7,479 nucleotides of DNA from Lentimicrobiaceae bacterium (GTDB lineage Bacteria > Bacteroidota > Bacteroidia > Bacteroidales > JAGONC01). Below, one piece after another: positions 1-5,815 of the stretch (positions are counted from its first letter, which is position 1; every line of letters starts with the position of its first letter). The notes beneath the pieces were generated by a model. That model was not told the DNA's origin and searched no databases. It saw nothing but the letters and a program-made list of their open reading frames with translations. A program made the translations under genes and the position numbers. The stretch lies in NCBI GenBank assembly GCA_030621075.1, contig JAUXII010000034.1, positions 1-7,479 on the forward strand. The letters run 5' to 3'.

Positions 1-336
1 TATTTTTATGATATTGGAATCAGAAATTATTTAATTCAGAACTTTAATCCTCTCAACTATAGAAATGATGTTGGCGGACTGTGGGAGAATTTATGTGTAA
101 TCGAGAGGTTAAAGAACAATCTGAATAGCAGAAAGTTTGTTAATACATATTTTTGGAGGACCTATGACCAGAAAGAGATAGATTATATAGAGGAAGTTGG
201 TGGAAAGTTGATGGCCTTTGAGTTTAAATACAGTCAGAGATCGAAGATTAAAGTGCCTGGGGAGTTTTTATCAACCTATCCTGAAAGCACCTTCAATGTA
301 ATCGATCAGGATAATTTTTGGAAATTTATTGAATGA
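1..336 (+). CDS. C-terminal part of an ATP-binding protein, AAA_14/DUF4143 family (5' end outside window)
   Basis: The frame is open from the first base to a TGA at 334-336, giving 111 residues without the start. The fragment matches the C-terminal half (DUF4143) of the large prokaryotic family that joins an N-terminal AAA+ ATPase domain to a restriction-endonuclease-like fold. Visible hallmarks are the opening YFYDIGIRN, the GGLWENL segment (about residues 25-31), YFWRTYDQKEID (about 50-61) and FEFKY (73-77). The acidic D61 followed by E74-x-K76 is arranged like a PD-(D/E)xK site, and these residues are intact here. Family members are usually near 380-400 residues, so roughly 280 residues, including the Walker motifs, should lie upstream. 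The biological role of the family is poorly defined; nuclease activity is not shown by the motif alone. No terminator is evident after the stop. Confidence 0.85.
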   Translation, partial: YFYDIGIRNYLIQNFNPLNYRNDVGGLWENLCVIERLKNNLNSRKFVNTYFWRTYDQKEIDYIEEVGGKLMAFEFKYSQRSKIKVPGEFLSTYPESTFNVIDQDNFWKFIE

Positions 337-417
337 TTTTTCATTTAACGGCTCGTTTCAAACCATGAGCATTCAAGTTGTTGGCAGCTCACCATTCCGG
401 TGAAATAATTATTTCGT

Positions 418-474
418 AATTTCATCCAAAGCCGCTCACAGAAACGTACGTGACAGTCTTGCATCATAATGCTC
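418..474 (-). mobile_element. Decayed group II intron 3' end (domain V and start of domain VI)
   Basis: On the minus strand, 474 down to 441 reads as a 34-nt element of the group II intron domain V type. It begins GAGC, ends CACGTACGTTTC and has a purine-rich apical loop (AAGA). Functional domain V, for example in Ll.LtrB, has the form GAGCCGT...ACGGTTC, also 34 nt. The AGC triad is kept, but the basal helix is broken: CATT replaces the expected CCGT and CGTTTC the expected CGGTTC, leaving about three mismatched pairs. The next minus-strand bases, TGTGAGCGGC and GGATGAAATT, resemble the J5/6 and domain VI start of Bacteroidota introns. No reverse transcriptase frame is found on either side, so this looks like a dead fragment. 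The domain V call rests on remembered consensus and pattern; no covariance model was run. Confidence 0.6.
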
Positions 475-858
475 TTCATAACAATCCTTAGAGTAACCAA
501 CATTTGTTGTTTATCCCTATTGATTCTGGTTTTAGCTCGAAAATCATCTCCGCCAGCTGACGGATCAGCTCCTGTGTACCTACCTGAGAGGCTCTTGTCC
601 GCCCTTACTCCCTATCCACTCAATACCTCTCGCGTTGTAGGGAGGCACTCCCGCTTTGCGGGATAAACTCCGTTAGGTTTGATACCTGCTCCTGATAGCC
701 GATACCGATAGGCCTTGCTCAATTGTTAATTAAAAATTCCAGGCACTAATATTCAAATTCCAAATAAATCACAAGGTACAAAAAATCAAACAACAGGGGA
801 TTACTTGATGAACAAGATACAGTCAAAAAAACATCCTTTCATTTTTCTCTTTTCTCTT
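475..858. other. Gene-free spacer, probably partly intron debris
   Basis: No convincing protein gene is present on either strand. A 65-codon plus-strand frame here (469-666) has no recognisable domain, runs across the intron remnant and is not called. On the minus strand, 475-720 would be the segment just 5' of domain V, where domain IV or the maturase gene normally sits, but the frames are interrupted and show no reverse transcriptase motif. It contains a near-palindrome at 551-564 (CCGCCAGCTGACGG). From about 721 the sequence turns A/T-rich and low in complexity, with no promoter or RNA gene that I can identify. Confidence 0.4.
649..663. repeat. Short palindrome TCCCGC-TTT-GCGGGA
   Basis: A perfect 6-bp stem with a 3-nt loop lies in the gene-free spacer. 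It is GC-rich against an AT-rich background and belongs to the same style of short palindromes as those at 902-917 and 936-950. It may be a REP-like element, but a single copy in this window cannot establish a family. Confidence 0.45.
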
Positions 859-881
859 CTGTCAGGTGTAACACCTGACAG
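859..881. repeat. 23-nt palindrome with CTGTCAGGTGT arms
   Basis: CTGTCAGGTGT (859-869), a central A at 870, and ACACCTGACAG (871-881) form a perfect odd-length inverted repeat with 11-nt arms. As RNA it would fold with a 10-bp stem and a 3-nt loop. It sits 84 bases past the 3' end of the GH31 gene. No T-run follows on either strand, so a simple intrinsic terminator is not supported. A REP-like intergenic element or a dimeric protein-binding site are the alternatives. Confidence 0.55.
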
Positions 882-901
882 GCATTTCGTCCCATTTCGC
901 A

Positions 902-917
902 TCCGCCAAAGGGCGGA
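902..917. repeat. Short hairpin TCCGCC-AAAG-GGCGGA
   Basis: A perfect 6-bp GC-rich stem with a 4-nt loop, lying between two other palindromes. Its arm TCCGCC is the same six bases that open the hairpin at 936-950, so the two are probably related elements. Confidence 0.5.
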
Positions 918-930
918 CAAGTTATCGTTA

Positions 931-956
931 ATCAGTCCGCCTCAGGCGGATCTGAT
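931..956. repeat. Palindrome around TCCGCCTCAGGCGGA, just past the GH31 stop
   Basis: The core TCCGCCT-C-AGGCGGA (936-950) is a perfect odd palindrome. The flanks ATCAG (931-935) and CTGAT (952-956) pair as well if T951 is bulged, giving about 12 paired positions. On the minus strand it begins 8 bases after the GH31 stop codon (965-967). It could act as a 3'-end or transcript-stabilising hairpin for that gene, but it lacks a T-tract, so I call it a repeat and not a terminator. Confidence 0.5.
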
Positions 957-964
957 ACCGGATA

Positions 965-3900
965 CTATTTAACAACTACCAACTTCTCCACAAACCGTCT
1001 GCCTGCGCTTTCGAACCAGATGGTATAAATCCCGTTGTTTAAACCCGAAGTTGATATTTTAATGTCTCTTTGATCATGTTTGATCTTAAATTGTGTAACC
1101 TTAGCCCCATTCAAATTGCAAATAACTATTTTCCCCTGCAGGCCCATTGTTGTGATATAAAACTCATCCTTTGCAGGGTTGGGGTAAATTTTAAGAGGAT
1201 TGGGGATTTGTACATGGTCCTCCACATAAGTCTGGGAATTATAGGGTGACAAGAAGGCTCCGTGAATAATTTCAGGATTTTCTCCGCTTAGTTCCCAGGC
1301 TACTGTAAGATGGTCGTTATCATAAGCCTCTTTTTGTAAGCCCATGATGAAGTATTTGTTGCCGGATTCCAGGTAGATTTCTGCAGAGTGTTGTTCGGGG
1401 TATTTGTTCCATTCGCCAGGTATTGTCCAGCCGGGGACTTCACAAACAAGTTGTTTGTTAGCCTCTAATGAATCGGTGCTAAGCCAGAATTCGCAAAAGT
1501 CGTCCCCACTGATCCAGAAACTATAATTACCAGAATGAGGAGGGTGTAGATAGCCTATAACACGAGCCCCAAATTCATCACCAATATTTTTAGGGGTCTC
1601 GAATCTGTTGAGGATATTGTTCTCATCAGGATAATCAGGGTAATTGGGGTTATTGGTCAGATCGGACAGATGCAGACCTCCGCCAATATTCCACCATACC
1701 TCGTAGGTGATCTCTCCGGATCCCAGATATCCCACCTGTATGCTGATCTTGCGTGAAGATATTTGCAGCTCAGTTTCGGTAAGGGCCACAGCCTGGATAT
1801 CATAAATACCCATTTCAGCTCCGGACCATAGGAATTCCCAGGGTTCGGTGGTTACCTCAGCAAGGAGCTGGTTATCATTAGTATACCATGATACTTTGTT
1901 TACGAATAAATCACCTGTTAATTCAGGGCTTAGAAGGATCTCTTCACCTAAATCAAATTTTTCCCCGTTTTGCGGGGAAACAATTTCGACATAAAGATCG
2001 GGTTGCAAAGGGATCTTGAATGTGGAGTCTTCCGTCCATTCCGAATAAAAAGTACCATAACTTGTGACCAGTCCAGCCCGGTAGCTACGGTTTTCAGAAT
2101 TCAGGTTGCCCGCGGTAGTAAGGCAGTTTACCTGTAAAGAATCATCAAATGTGGGAAATACTGTAAATCCGGTCAGAAGGAAATCATTATCGAGATATCC
2201 GAATCCGTTACCGGCATCTGCATAAAGCTGACCATTGGCTTCGTGGTTTTCATCAGGAGCTATCAGAAGGGTAATCTGATCAGATGAATAATCATTTGTG
2301 CTTTGAATGATCTCAGAAAACGGTATGACAGAACCTGGTTTTTGTTTAAGCGCTGGCTGATAACCATCATCTTCCAGTTCAGGGTCTATTATGCTTATGT
2401 CTCTCCAGTGCCCCATGGGTAGAGCTGGGTTATCAGCCCAGGATGGAATGATGAGCAGCTCTTCTCCCCATAAGAAGGCCTGTTGCTCATTACGAAGGCT
2501 GAGATCGGAGGGGTCGGCAAAGAAAACAGGTTGCATGACAGGCATGCCATTTTGTGAGGCCTCATAAAACAGTGTATAGAGGTAAGGGAGCAGGCAATAA
2601 CGTCTTTGTAATGCTATTCGGCTAATATCTTCAATTTCTTGCCCATACGCCCATGGTTCCTGCGGATAGCTGCCTTTGGTGGAATGATTACGGCAAAAGG
2701 GATAAAATGCTCCCACTGCCAACCACTGGCCCAGAAGCTCAGCACCCGGGGAGCCTATAAAACCACCTATATCCGGGCCATTAAAAGGCTGGCCTGATAA
2801 GCTAAGATTTAACGACATGGGGATTGACATCCGAAGATGTTCCCAGGTAGATTGGTTATCGCCGGTCCATGTGGCAGCATAACGATGTCCGCCCAGGAAA
2901 TTGGCACGAGTCAGCACAAAGGGACGTTTGTCCGGATTGGATTGCAATATTCCTTCCCGTGTGGCTTTTACCATCAACATACCAAAAACATTATGGTATC
3001 TTCGGTGAATATCCTCCGGTAAATCATTTCCGCCCCTGTGGACATTATCTTCGGGCATGGTTTTGGTATCATTAAAAACTGCAGGCTCATTCATGTCGTT
3101 CCATACACCGTCCATTCCATGGGCCATGTACGGAGGGTATAGGCCTGACCACCACTCCCTTGTTTCGGGCATGGTGAAATCGGGGAAGGCACAACTGCCC
3201 GGCCAGACATCGCCATAGTAGGTATTTCCATCCGCGGTTTTTACCCAGTAATCGCCTGTGGTGCCCTGGTCATATACAAAATACCCGCTTTGCTGTTTTA
3301 CTCCCGGATCGATCATCCAGATGGAATGGAAACCGTTTTCGTGCAGGTAGCTGTTAACATAAGCGGGATTGGAGTAGCCTGTTGGGTCGAAGGTAAATAT
3401 TTTATACTGGTCCATATAATCAATATCAAACCAGATCACATCGCATGGAAGTTCTTTTTCACGAAATTTATCAGCAATTTCGAGTGCCTCGGTATCGGGG
3501 TAATATGAATAGCGGCACTGGTGATAACCCAGCGCCCAGATTGGGGGAAGTTCAGGTTTTCCAATGAGTTCTGCCAGGGCCAGCATCACCTCCTGCGGAC
3601 TTTCCCTTTCAATAATTATAATACGAAAAGGAGGCCCCTCTGAAATGATCTCTATGGGATTGTTTAGTATGATCCGCTGTTTCCAGGTATGGTCGATGAG
3701 AATACCGTATGAGGTCCCATTGGTGCGTACTGCAAGGATCCAGGGGTGAGACTGGTATAAACGCTTTCCTTCTGCTGTCCAGTATCCATAGTTGTCGGTG
3801 TTCCATAGTTCGACTTCGGTATTGTTTCTCCTTAGATCGCCAATTACTTCACCGGTTCCATAGAGGTCGGTATCTTCTTCGGTAGTTATAGAGGCGCTAT

Positions 3901-4129
3901 GCAATCCGCCCTGTGTATAAAACTCCGGTATTATATTCCAATCTGGTGGCATAGGTCCGATGGAGTCGGGTTCACCGATCAGGGCCATTGATGGCAGGGT
4001 TTGTGAGGGAACAAAATTGTGGGGATAAAAGACAACAATATCTTCTCCAATCAGCTCGGCCTGAGTTTGGGCAAAGGTGATTTCAGCAAGAATGAGCAAT
4101 ACTGTTATAAGTTTAATCGTGATTTTCAT
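965..4129 (-). CDS. Secreted GH31 family alpha-glycosidase with Ig-like, PA14 and type IX sorting domains
   Basis: Glycoside hydrolase family 31 enzymes are retaining hydrolases, most often alpha-glucosidases acting on alpha-glucan ends; alpha-xylosidase and other activities also occur, so the substrate is inferred. A signal peptide occupies residues 1-20 (likely cleavage TFA/QTQ). The N-terminal beta domain spans about 25-185 and the catalytic barrel about 190-540. The barrel carries WFDIDYM (233-239), the nucleophile D345 in WNDMNEP, the acid/base D424 in WTGDN, GPDIGGF (451-457) and RNH (480-482); the catalytic set is complete. Beta-sandwich domains run to about 705, followed by an Ig-like domain (about 713-799) and a PA14 domain (about 805-957, with GDDFCEFWLS), probably glycan-binding. 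The last 80 residues, with KIYPNPAKDEF at 980-990 and a GIYTIWF...KLVVVK ending, form a Por/type IX sorting domain, so the protein should reach the cell surface or medium. Start ATG at 4129 opens the signal peptide directly. No SusC/D neighbours. Confidence 0.93.
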   Translation of the reverse strand: MKITIKLITVLLILAEITFAQTQAELIGEDIVVFYPHNFVPSQTLPSMALIGEPDSIGPMPPDWNIIPEFYTQGGLHSASITTEEDTDLYGTGEVIGDLRRNNTEVELWNTDNYGYWTAEGKRLYQSHPWILAVRTNGTSYGILIDHTWKQRIILNNPIEIISEGPPFRIIIIERESPQEVMLALAELIGKPELPPIWALGYHQCRYSYYPDTEALEIADKFREKELPCDVIWFDIDYMDQYKIFTFDPTGYSNPAYVNSYLHENGFHSIWMIDPGVKQQSGYFVYDQGTTGDYWVKTADGNTYYGDVWPGSCAFPDFTMPETREWWSGLYPPYMAHGMDGVWNDMNEPAVFNDTKTMPEDNVHRGGNDLPEDIHRRYHNVFGMLMVKATREGILQSNPDKRPFVLTRANFLGGHRYAATWTGDNQSTWEHLRMSIPMSLNLSLSGQPFNGPDIGGFIGSPGAELLGQWLAVGAFYPFCRNHSTKGSYPQEPWAYGQEIEDISRIALQRRYCLLPYLYTLFYEASQNGMPVMQPVFFADPSDLSLRNEQQAFLWGEELLIIPSWADNPALPMGHWRDISIIDPELEDDGYQPALKQKPGSVIPFSEIIQSTNDYSSDQITLLIAPDENHEANGQLYADAGNGFGYLDNDFLLTGFTVFPTFDDSLQVNCLTTAGNLNSENRSYRAGLVTSYGTFYSEWTEDSTFKIPLQPDLYVEIVSPQNGEKFDLGEEILLSPELTGDLFVNKVSWYTNDNQLLAEVTTEPWEFLWSGAEMGIYDIQAVALTETELQISSRKISIQVGYLGSGEITYEVWWNIGGGLHLSDLTNNPNYPDYPDENNILNRFETPKNIGDEFGARVIGYLHPPHSGNYSFWISGDDFCEFWLSTDSLEANKQLVCEVPGWTIPGEWNKYPEQHSAEIYLESGNKYFIMGLQKEAYDNDHLTVAWELSGENPEIIHGAFLSPYNSQTYVEDHVQIPNPLKIYPNPAKDEFYITTMGLQGKIVICNLNGAKVTQFKIKHDQRDIKISTSGLNNGIYTIWFESAGRRFVEKLVVVK

Positions 4130-4315
4130 TTAATAAAGATTTAAATTTGAACGAGAGCTGAATTTTTACTGCTTAAATCAACTAAATCTGCTAAGGCTAA
4201 TGGCGCTAAAGGGGAATCTCGCATTACCACATTTTCCCGGCATAAATATACAAAATTTGAGTGGAGTTATTCCTTAACGGGACTTTTTTTAATGTCATCT
4301 CCAACACCCATTTCG
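4130..4315. other. Upstream region of the GH31 gene
   Basis: No gene is visible in this stretch. The GH31 promoter should lie here on the minus strand. The best -7 candidate is TATTTATG (minus strand, 4248-4241), seven of eight positions of TAnnTTTG, but no TTG lies about 19 bases upstream, so I do not call a promoter. A T-run occurs at 4284-4290. No Shine-Dalgarno sequence precedes the start codon; the bases before it are A/T-rich. Confidence 0.35.
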
Positions 4316-4403
4316 CATATCTGATATCGTTATTCGGATATCGTATATCGCCCCCCCCGGTTCATATCAGATATCTGATACCTGATATTAGATATCTGAT
4401 ATG
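4316..4403. repeat. ATATC-rich palindromic repeat cluster with a C8 run
   Basis: This spacer is built from variations on GATATC/CATATC. One half (4363-4403) has perfect 14-nt inverted arms, CATATCAGATATCT and AGATATCTGATATG, around a 13-nt centre. The other half (4316-4350) contains, on the minus strand, CGATATACGA and CGAATAACGATAT, both found again on the plus strand at 5736-5755 behind the kinase gene. A run of eight C (4351-4358) separates the halves. It abuts the tRNA terminator hairpin. It looks like an intergenic repeat family; no function is evident. Confidence 0.6.
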
Positions 4404-4442
4404 CAAAAGAGGAATTTCATCTTGATGAAATTCCTCTTTTGC
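4403..4442 (-). terminator. 19-bp hairpin terminator of tRNA-Asn
   Basis: Bases 4403-4421 and 4424-4442 are perfectly complementary over 19 positions with a 2-nt centre (18 bp with a 4-nt loop as RNA). On the minus strand the hairpin starts 2 bases after the 3' end of the tRNA, and its descending arm ends CTCTTTTGC, giving a short U-run. Position and strength support a terminator for the tRNA transcript. It is nearly symmetrical, so it could act in both directions. Confidence 0.7.
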
Positions 4443-4444
4443 TG

Positions 4445-4518
4445 CTCCCCAACCTGGATTCGAACCAGGGACCTACTGATTAACAGTCAGTCGCTCTAAC
4501 CAGCTGAGCTATTGGGGA
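4445..4518 (-). tRNA. tRNA-Asn (anticodon GTT)
   Basis: The minus strand folds as a 74-nt cloverleaf. The acceptor stem TCCCCAA pairs with TTGGGGA, followed by discriminator G. The D arm is GCTC...GAGC. The anticodon stem ACTGA/TCAGT holds the loop CTGTTAA, placing GTT at positions 34-36, which reads asparagine codons AAC and AAU. The T arm is CCTGG-TTCGAAT-CCAGG. The 3' CCA is not encoded (CAG follows the discriminator) and must be added enzymatically. It is a single tRNA unit with its own promoter and terminator. Confidence 0.96.
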
Positions 4519-4558
4519 ATTTATCCCTAACCTGATCAAGGATATCCTTAAGAGGGTG

Positions 4559-4588
4559 CAAAAGTACTTAAACTTTTTAAATGGACAA
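4559..4588 (-). promoter_or_regulatory. Bacteroidota-type promoter of tRNA-Asn
   Basis: On the minus strand TTG (4588-4586) is followed by a 19-base spacer and TACTTTTG (4566-4559), an exact match to the TAnnTTTG -7 element recognised by the primary sigma factor of this phylum, with the usual spacing to its TTTG-like -33 element. Transcription would start near 4552, leaving about 34 bases of 5' leader for RNase P to remove. Confidence 0.7.
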
Positions 4589-4654
4589 TTATTTCTATCG
4601 AAAAATTGATTCAACAACAAAAAACCGGTGACCCATGCTTTCATTCTTATTCAT

Positions 4655-4662
4655 TACTTTTG
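4655..4662 (+). promoter_or_regulatory. Candidate -7 element (TACTTTTG) of the kinase gene
   Basis: TACTTTTG matches TAnnTTTG exactly and is the same octamer used by the divergent tRNA-Asn promoter about 90 bases away. Its predicted start point, some 5-7 bases downstream, coincides with the first unit of the octanucleotide array, so that array would make up nearly all of the leader. No clear TTG lies 18-21 bases upstream, which lowers confidence. Confidence 0.45.
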
Positions 4663-4669
4663 CCAGAAA

Positions 4670-4753
4670 AAATGATGTAATGCGATAATGCGATAATGCG
4701 ATAATGCGATAATGCTGTAATGATTTAATGCTGTAATGATATAATGATATAAT
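4670..4753 (+). repeat. Octanucleotide array (TAATGNNN) forming the kinase 5' leader
   Basis: Ten 8-nt units run from 4670 to 4749 and a final TAAT (4750-4753) abuts the ATG at 4754. In order the units are AAATGATG, TAATGCGA four times, TAATGCTG, TAATGATT, TAATGCTG and TAATGATA twice. AATG is constant in all ten and the leading T in nine; the last three bases vary. Every unit contains an ATG followed by one codon and TAA, and each TAA overlaps the next ATG by one base. The period is not a multiple of three, and the array lies outside the coding sequence, so unit gain or loss would change leader length and not the protein. Confidence 0.85.
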
Positions 4754-5731
4754 ATGAAAAAAATCCTTGGCATGGGAAATGCCCTCCTGGATATTATGAC
4801 CAGACTAAAAAGCGATGATCTCCTGCAATATTTTAGCATGCCAAGGGGCAGTATGCAACTGGTAGACAGAGAGTTATCAGATAAAATTATTAAGCATACA
4901 CAAACGCTGGATAAAAAACTCACCGTGGGTGGGTCTGCTGCCAATACAATTTATGGCCTGGCAAAGCTGGGTGTGGAAACCGGATTTATCGGTAAAGTTG
5001 GCAACGATGAGTATGGCAAAATCTTCTACAATGACCTTGGCAAAAACAACATTAAATCTCATCTGTTTGAAAGCAAATTGGCGACAGGACGTGCCATTGG
5101 CCTGATAAGTCCTGATTCAGAACGTACATTCGCCACATACCTCGGGGCGGCTGTGGAATTATCTGCAGAAGACCTTTCCTCCCAACTGTTTGCACCTTAT
5201 AAAATCATCCATATTGAAGGGTACATGGTACAAAATCATGACCTGCTTAAAAGAGCGGTTGAGCTTGCAAAAGAAAATAACCTGATGGTCTCATTGGACC
5301 TTGCCAGTTACAACGTTGTAACCGATCATCTGGATTTTATCAAAATGATTGTTAAAGAATATGTTGATATTATTTTTGCTAATGAAGAGGAAGTTAAATC
5401 GTTCACAGGATTGGAGCCGGAAGAGGGATTGGATAACCTGGCTCAACTTTGTGAAATTGCTGTTGTGAAAATCGGCAAGAAGGGTTCATTGATACAAAGG
5501 GGACAGGAAAAAGCCAACATCGGGGTAATAGATGTAAAACCACTTGACACAACAGGGGCTGGTGATCTTTATGCTTCAGGTTTCCTTTTTGGTTTAATTA
5601 ATGATATGTCCCTGGAACATTGTGGCCATCTCGGAGCAATCCTTTCCGGAAAAATAATTGAAGTTATTGGTGCTACATTGGAGGATGCTAAGTGGGAAGA
5701 GGTCAGGGCTTTGATTAAAGCTCTATCTTGA
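4754..5731 (+). CDS. PfkB-family carbohydrate/nucleoside kinase, adenosine kinase-like
   Basis: The product is a 325-residue cytoplasmic kinase of the PfkB (ribokinase) family, which transfers phosphate from ATP to a sugar or nucleoside hydroxyl. The N-terminus MKKILGMGNALLDI resembles the GMGNPLLD start of adenosine kinases, with D13 in the substrate-binding position. The first PfkB signature lies around VGGSAANTIYGLAKLG (58-73) with GKVGNDEYG (80-88). The second is DTTGAGDLYASGF (265-277), whose D271 is the expected catalytic base in the GAGD anion hole. FANEEE (208-213) matches the usual NxxE region. Length is normal for the family and all key residues are present. Adenosine is the most likely substrate, but ribose, fructose or another nucleoside cannot be excluded. 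The start follows the octanucleotide array directly, without a Shine-Dalgarno sequence, and begins at the conserved N-terminus. An M14 peptidase gene follows 84 bases downstream on the same strand. Confidence 0.9.
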   Translation: MKKILGMGNALLDIMTRLKSDDLLQYFSMPRGSMQLVDRELSDKIIKHTQTLDKKLTVGGSAANTIYGLAKLGVETGFIGKVGNDEYGKIFYNDLGKNNIKSHLFESKLATGRAIGLISPDSERTFATYLGAAVELSAEDLSSQLFAPYKIIHIEGYMVQNHDLLKRAVELAKENNLMVSLDLASYNVVTDHLDFIKMIVKEYVDIIFANEEEVKSFTGLEPEEGLDNLAQLCEIAVVKIGKKGSLIQRGQEKANIGVIDVKPLDTTGAGDLYASGFLFGLINDMSLEHCGHLGAILSGKIIEVIGATLEDAKWEEVRALIKALS

Positions 5732-5767
5732 TATCCGATATACGAATAACGATATTCGATATTCGAA
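5732..5767. repeat. ATATC/CGAATAACG repeat between kinase and peptidase genes
   Basis: Starting one base after the kinase stop, this stretch repeats GATATYCG-like words and contains CGATATACGA (5736-5745) and CGAATAACGATAT (5743-5755). Both words occur in reverse orientation at 4341-4350 and 4324-4336, so this is a second copy of the same repeat family. It ends at an in-frame ATG (5768) that I do not take as the peptidase start. Confidence 0.55.
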
Positions 5768-5815
5768 ATGATTTTCCTACTGTGGCAGAATGTGGTTTTT
5801 CAAAATAAATTAGTT

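Noticed and set aside
402..415. Perfect palindrome GAAATAATTATTTC
   Set aside because: It is short, made only of A/T with terminal G/C, and lies in AT-rich sequence near the intron remnant; chance or domain VI decay explains it.
469..666. A 65-codon plus-strand reading frame in the spacer after the ATPase gene
   Set aside because: It overlaps the intron remnant on the other strand, contains the palindrome at 649-663 and has no recognisable domain.
4241..4248. Possible GH31 promoter -7 element (TATTTATG on the minus strand)
   Set aside because: Only seven of eight positions match TAnnTTTG and no TTG is found at the expected distance upstream.
4678..4715. CRISPR-like array
   Set aside because: The 8-nt units are contiguous with no spacers, so this is a short tandem repeat.
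4654..4944. A 96-codon minus-strand frame with HYRIIAL-like repeats
   Set aside because: Its repeats are simply the reverse translation of the octanucleotide array, and the rest lies antisense to the well-supported kinase gene.
5768..5815. A separate promoter for the M14 peptidase gene in the 84-base gap
   Set aside because: No TAnnTTTG match is present; the nearest word, TACTGTGG, misses two key positions.
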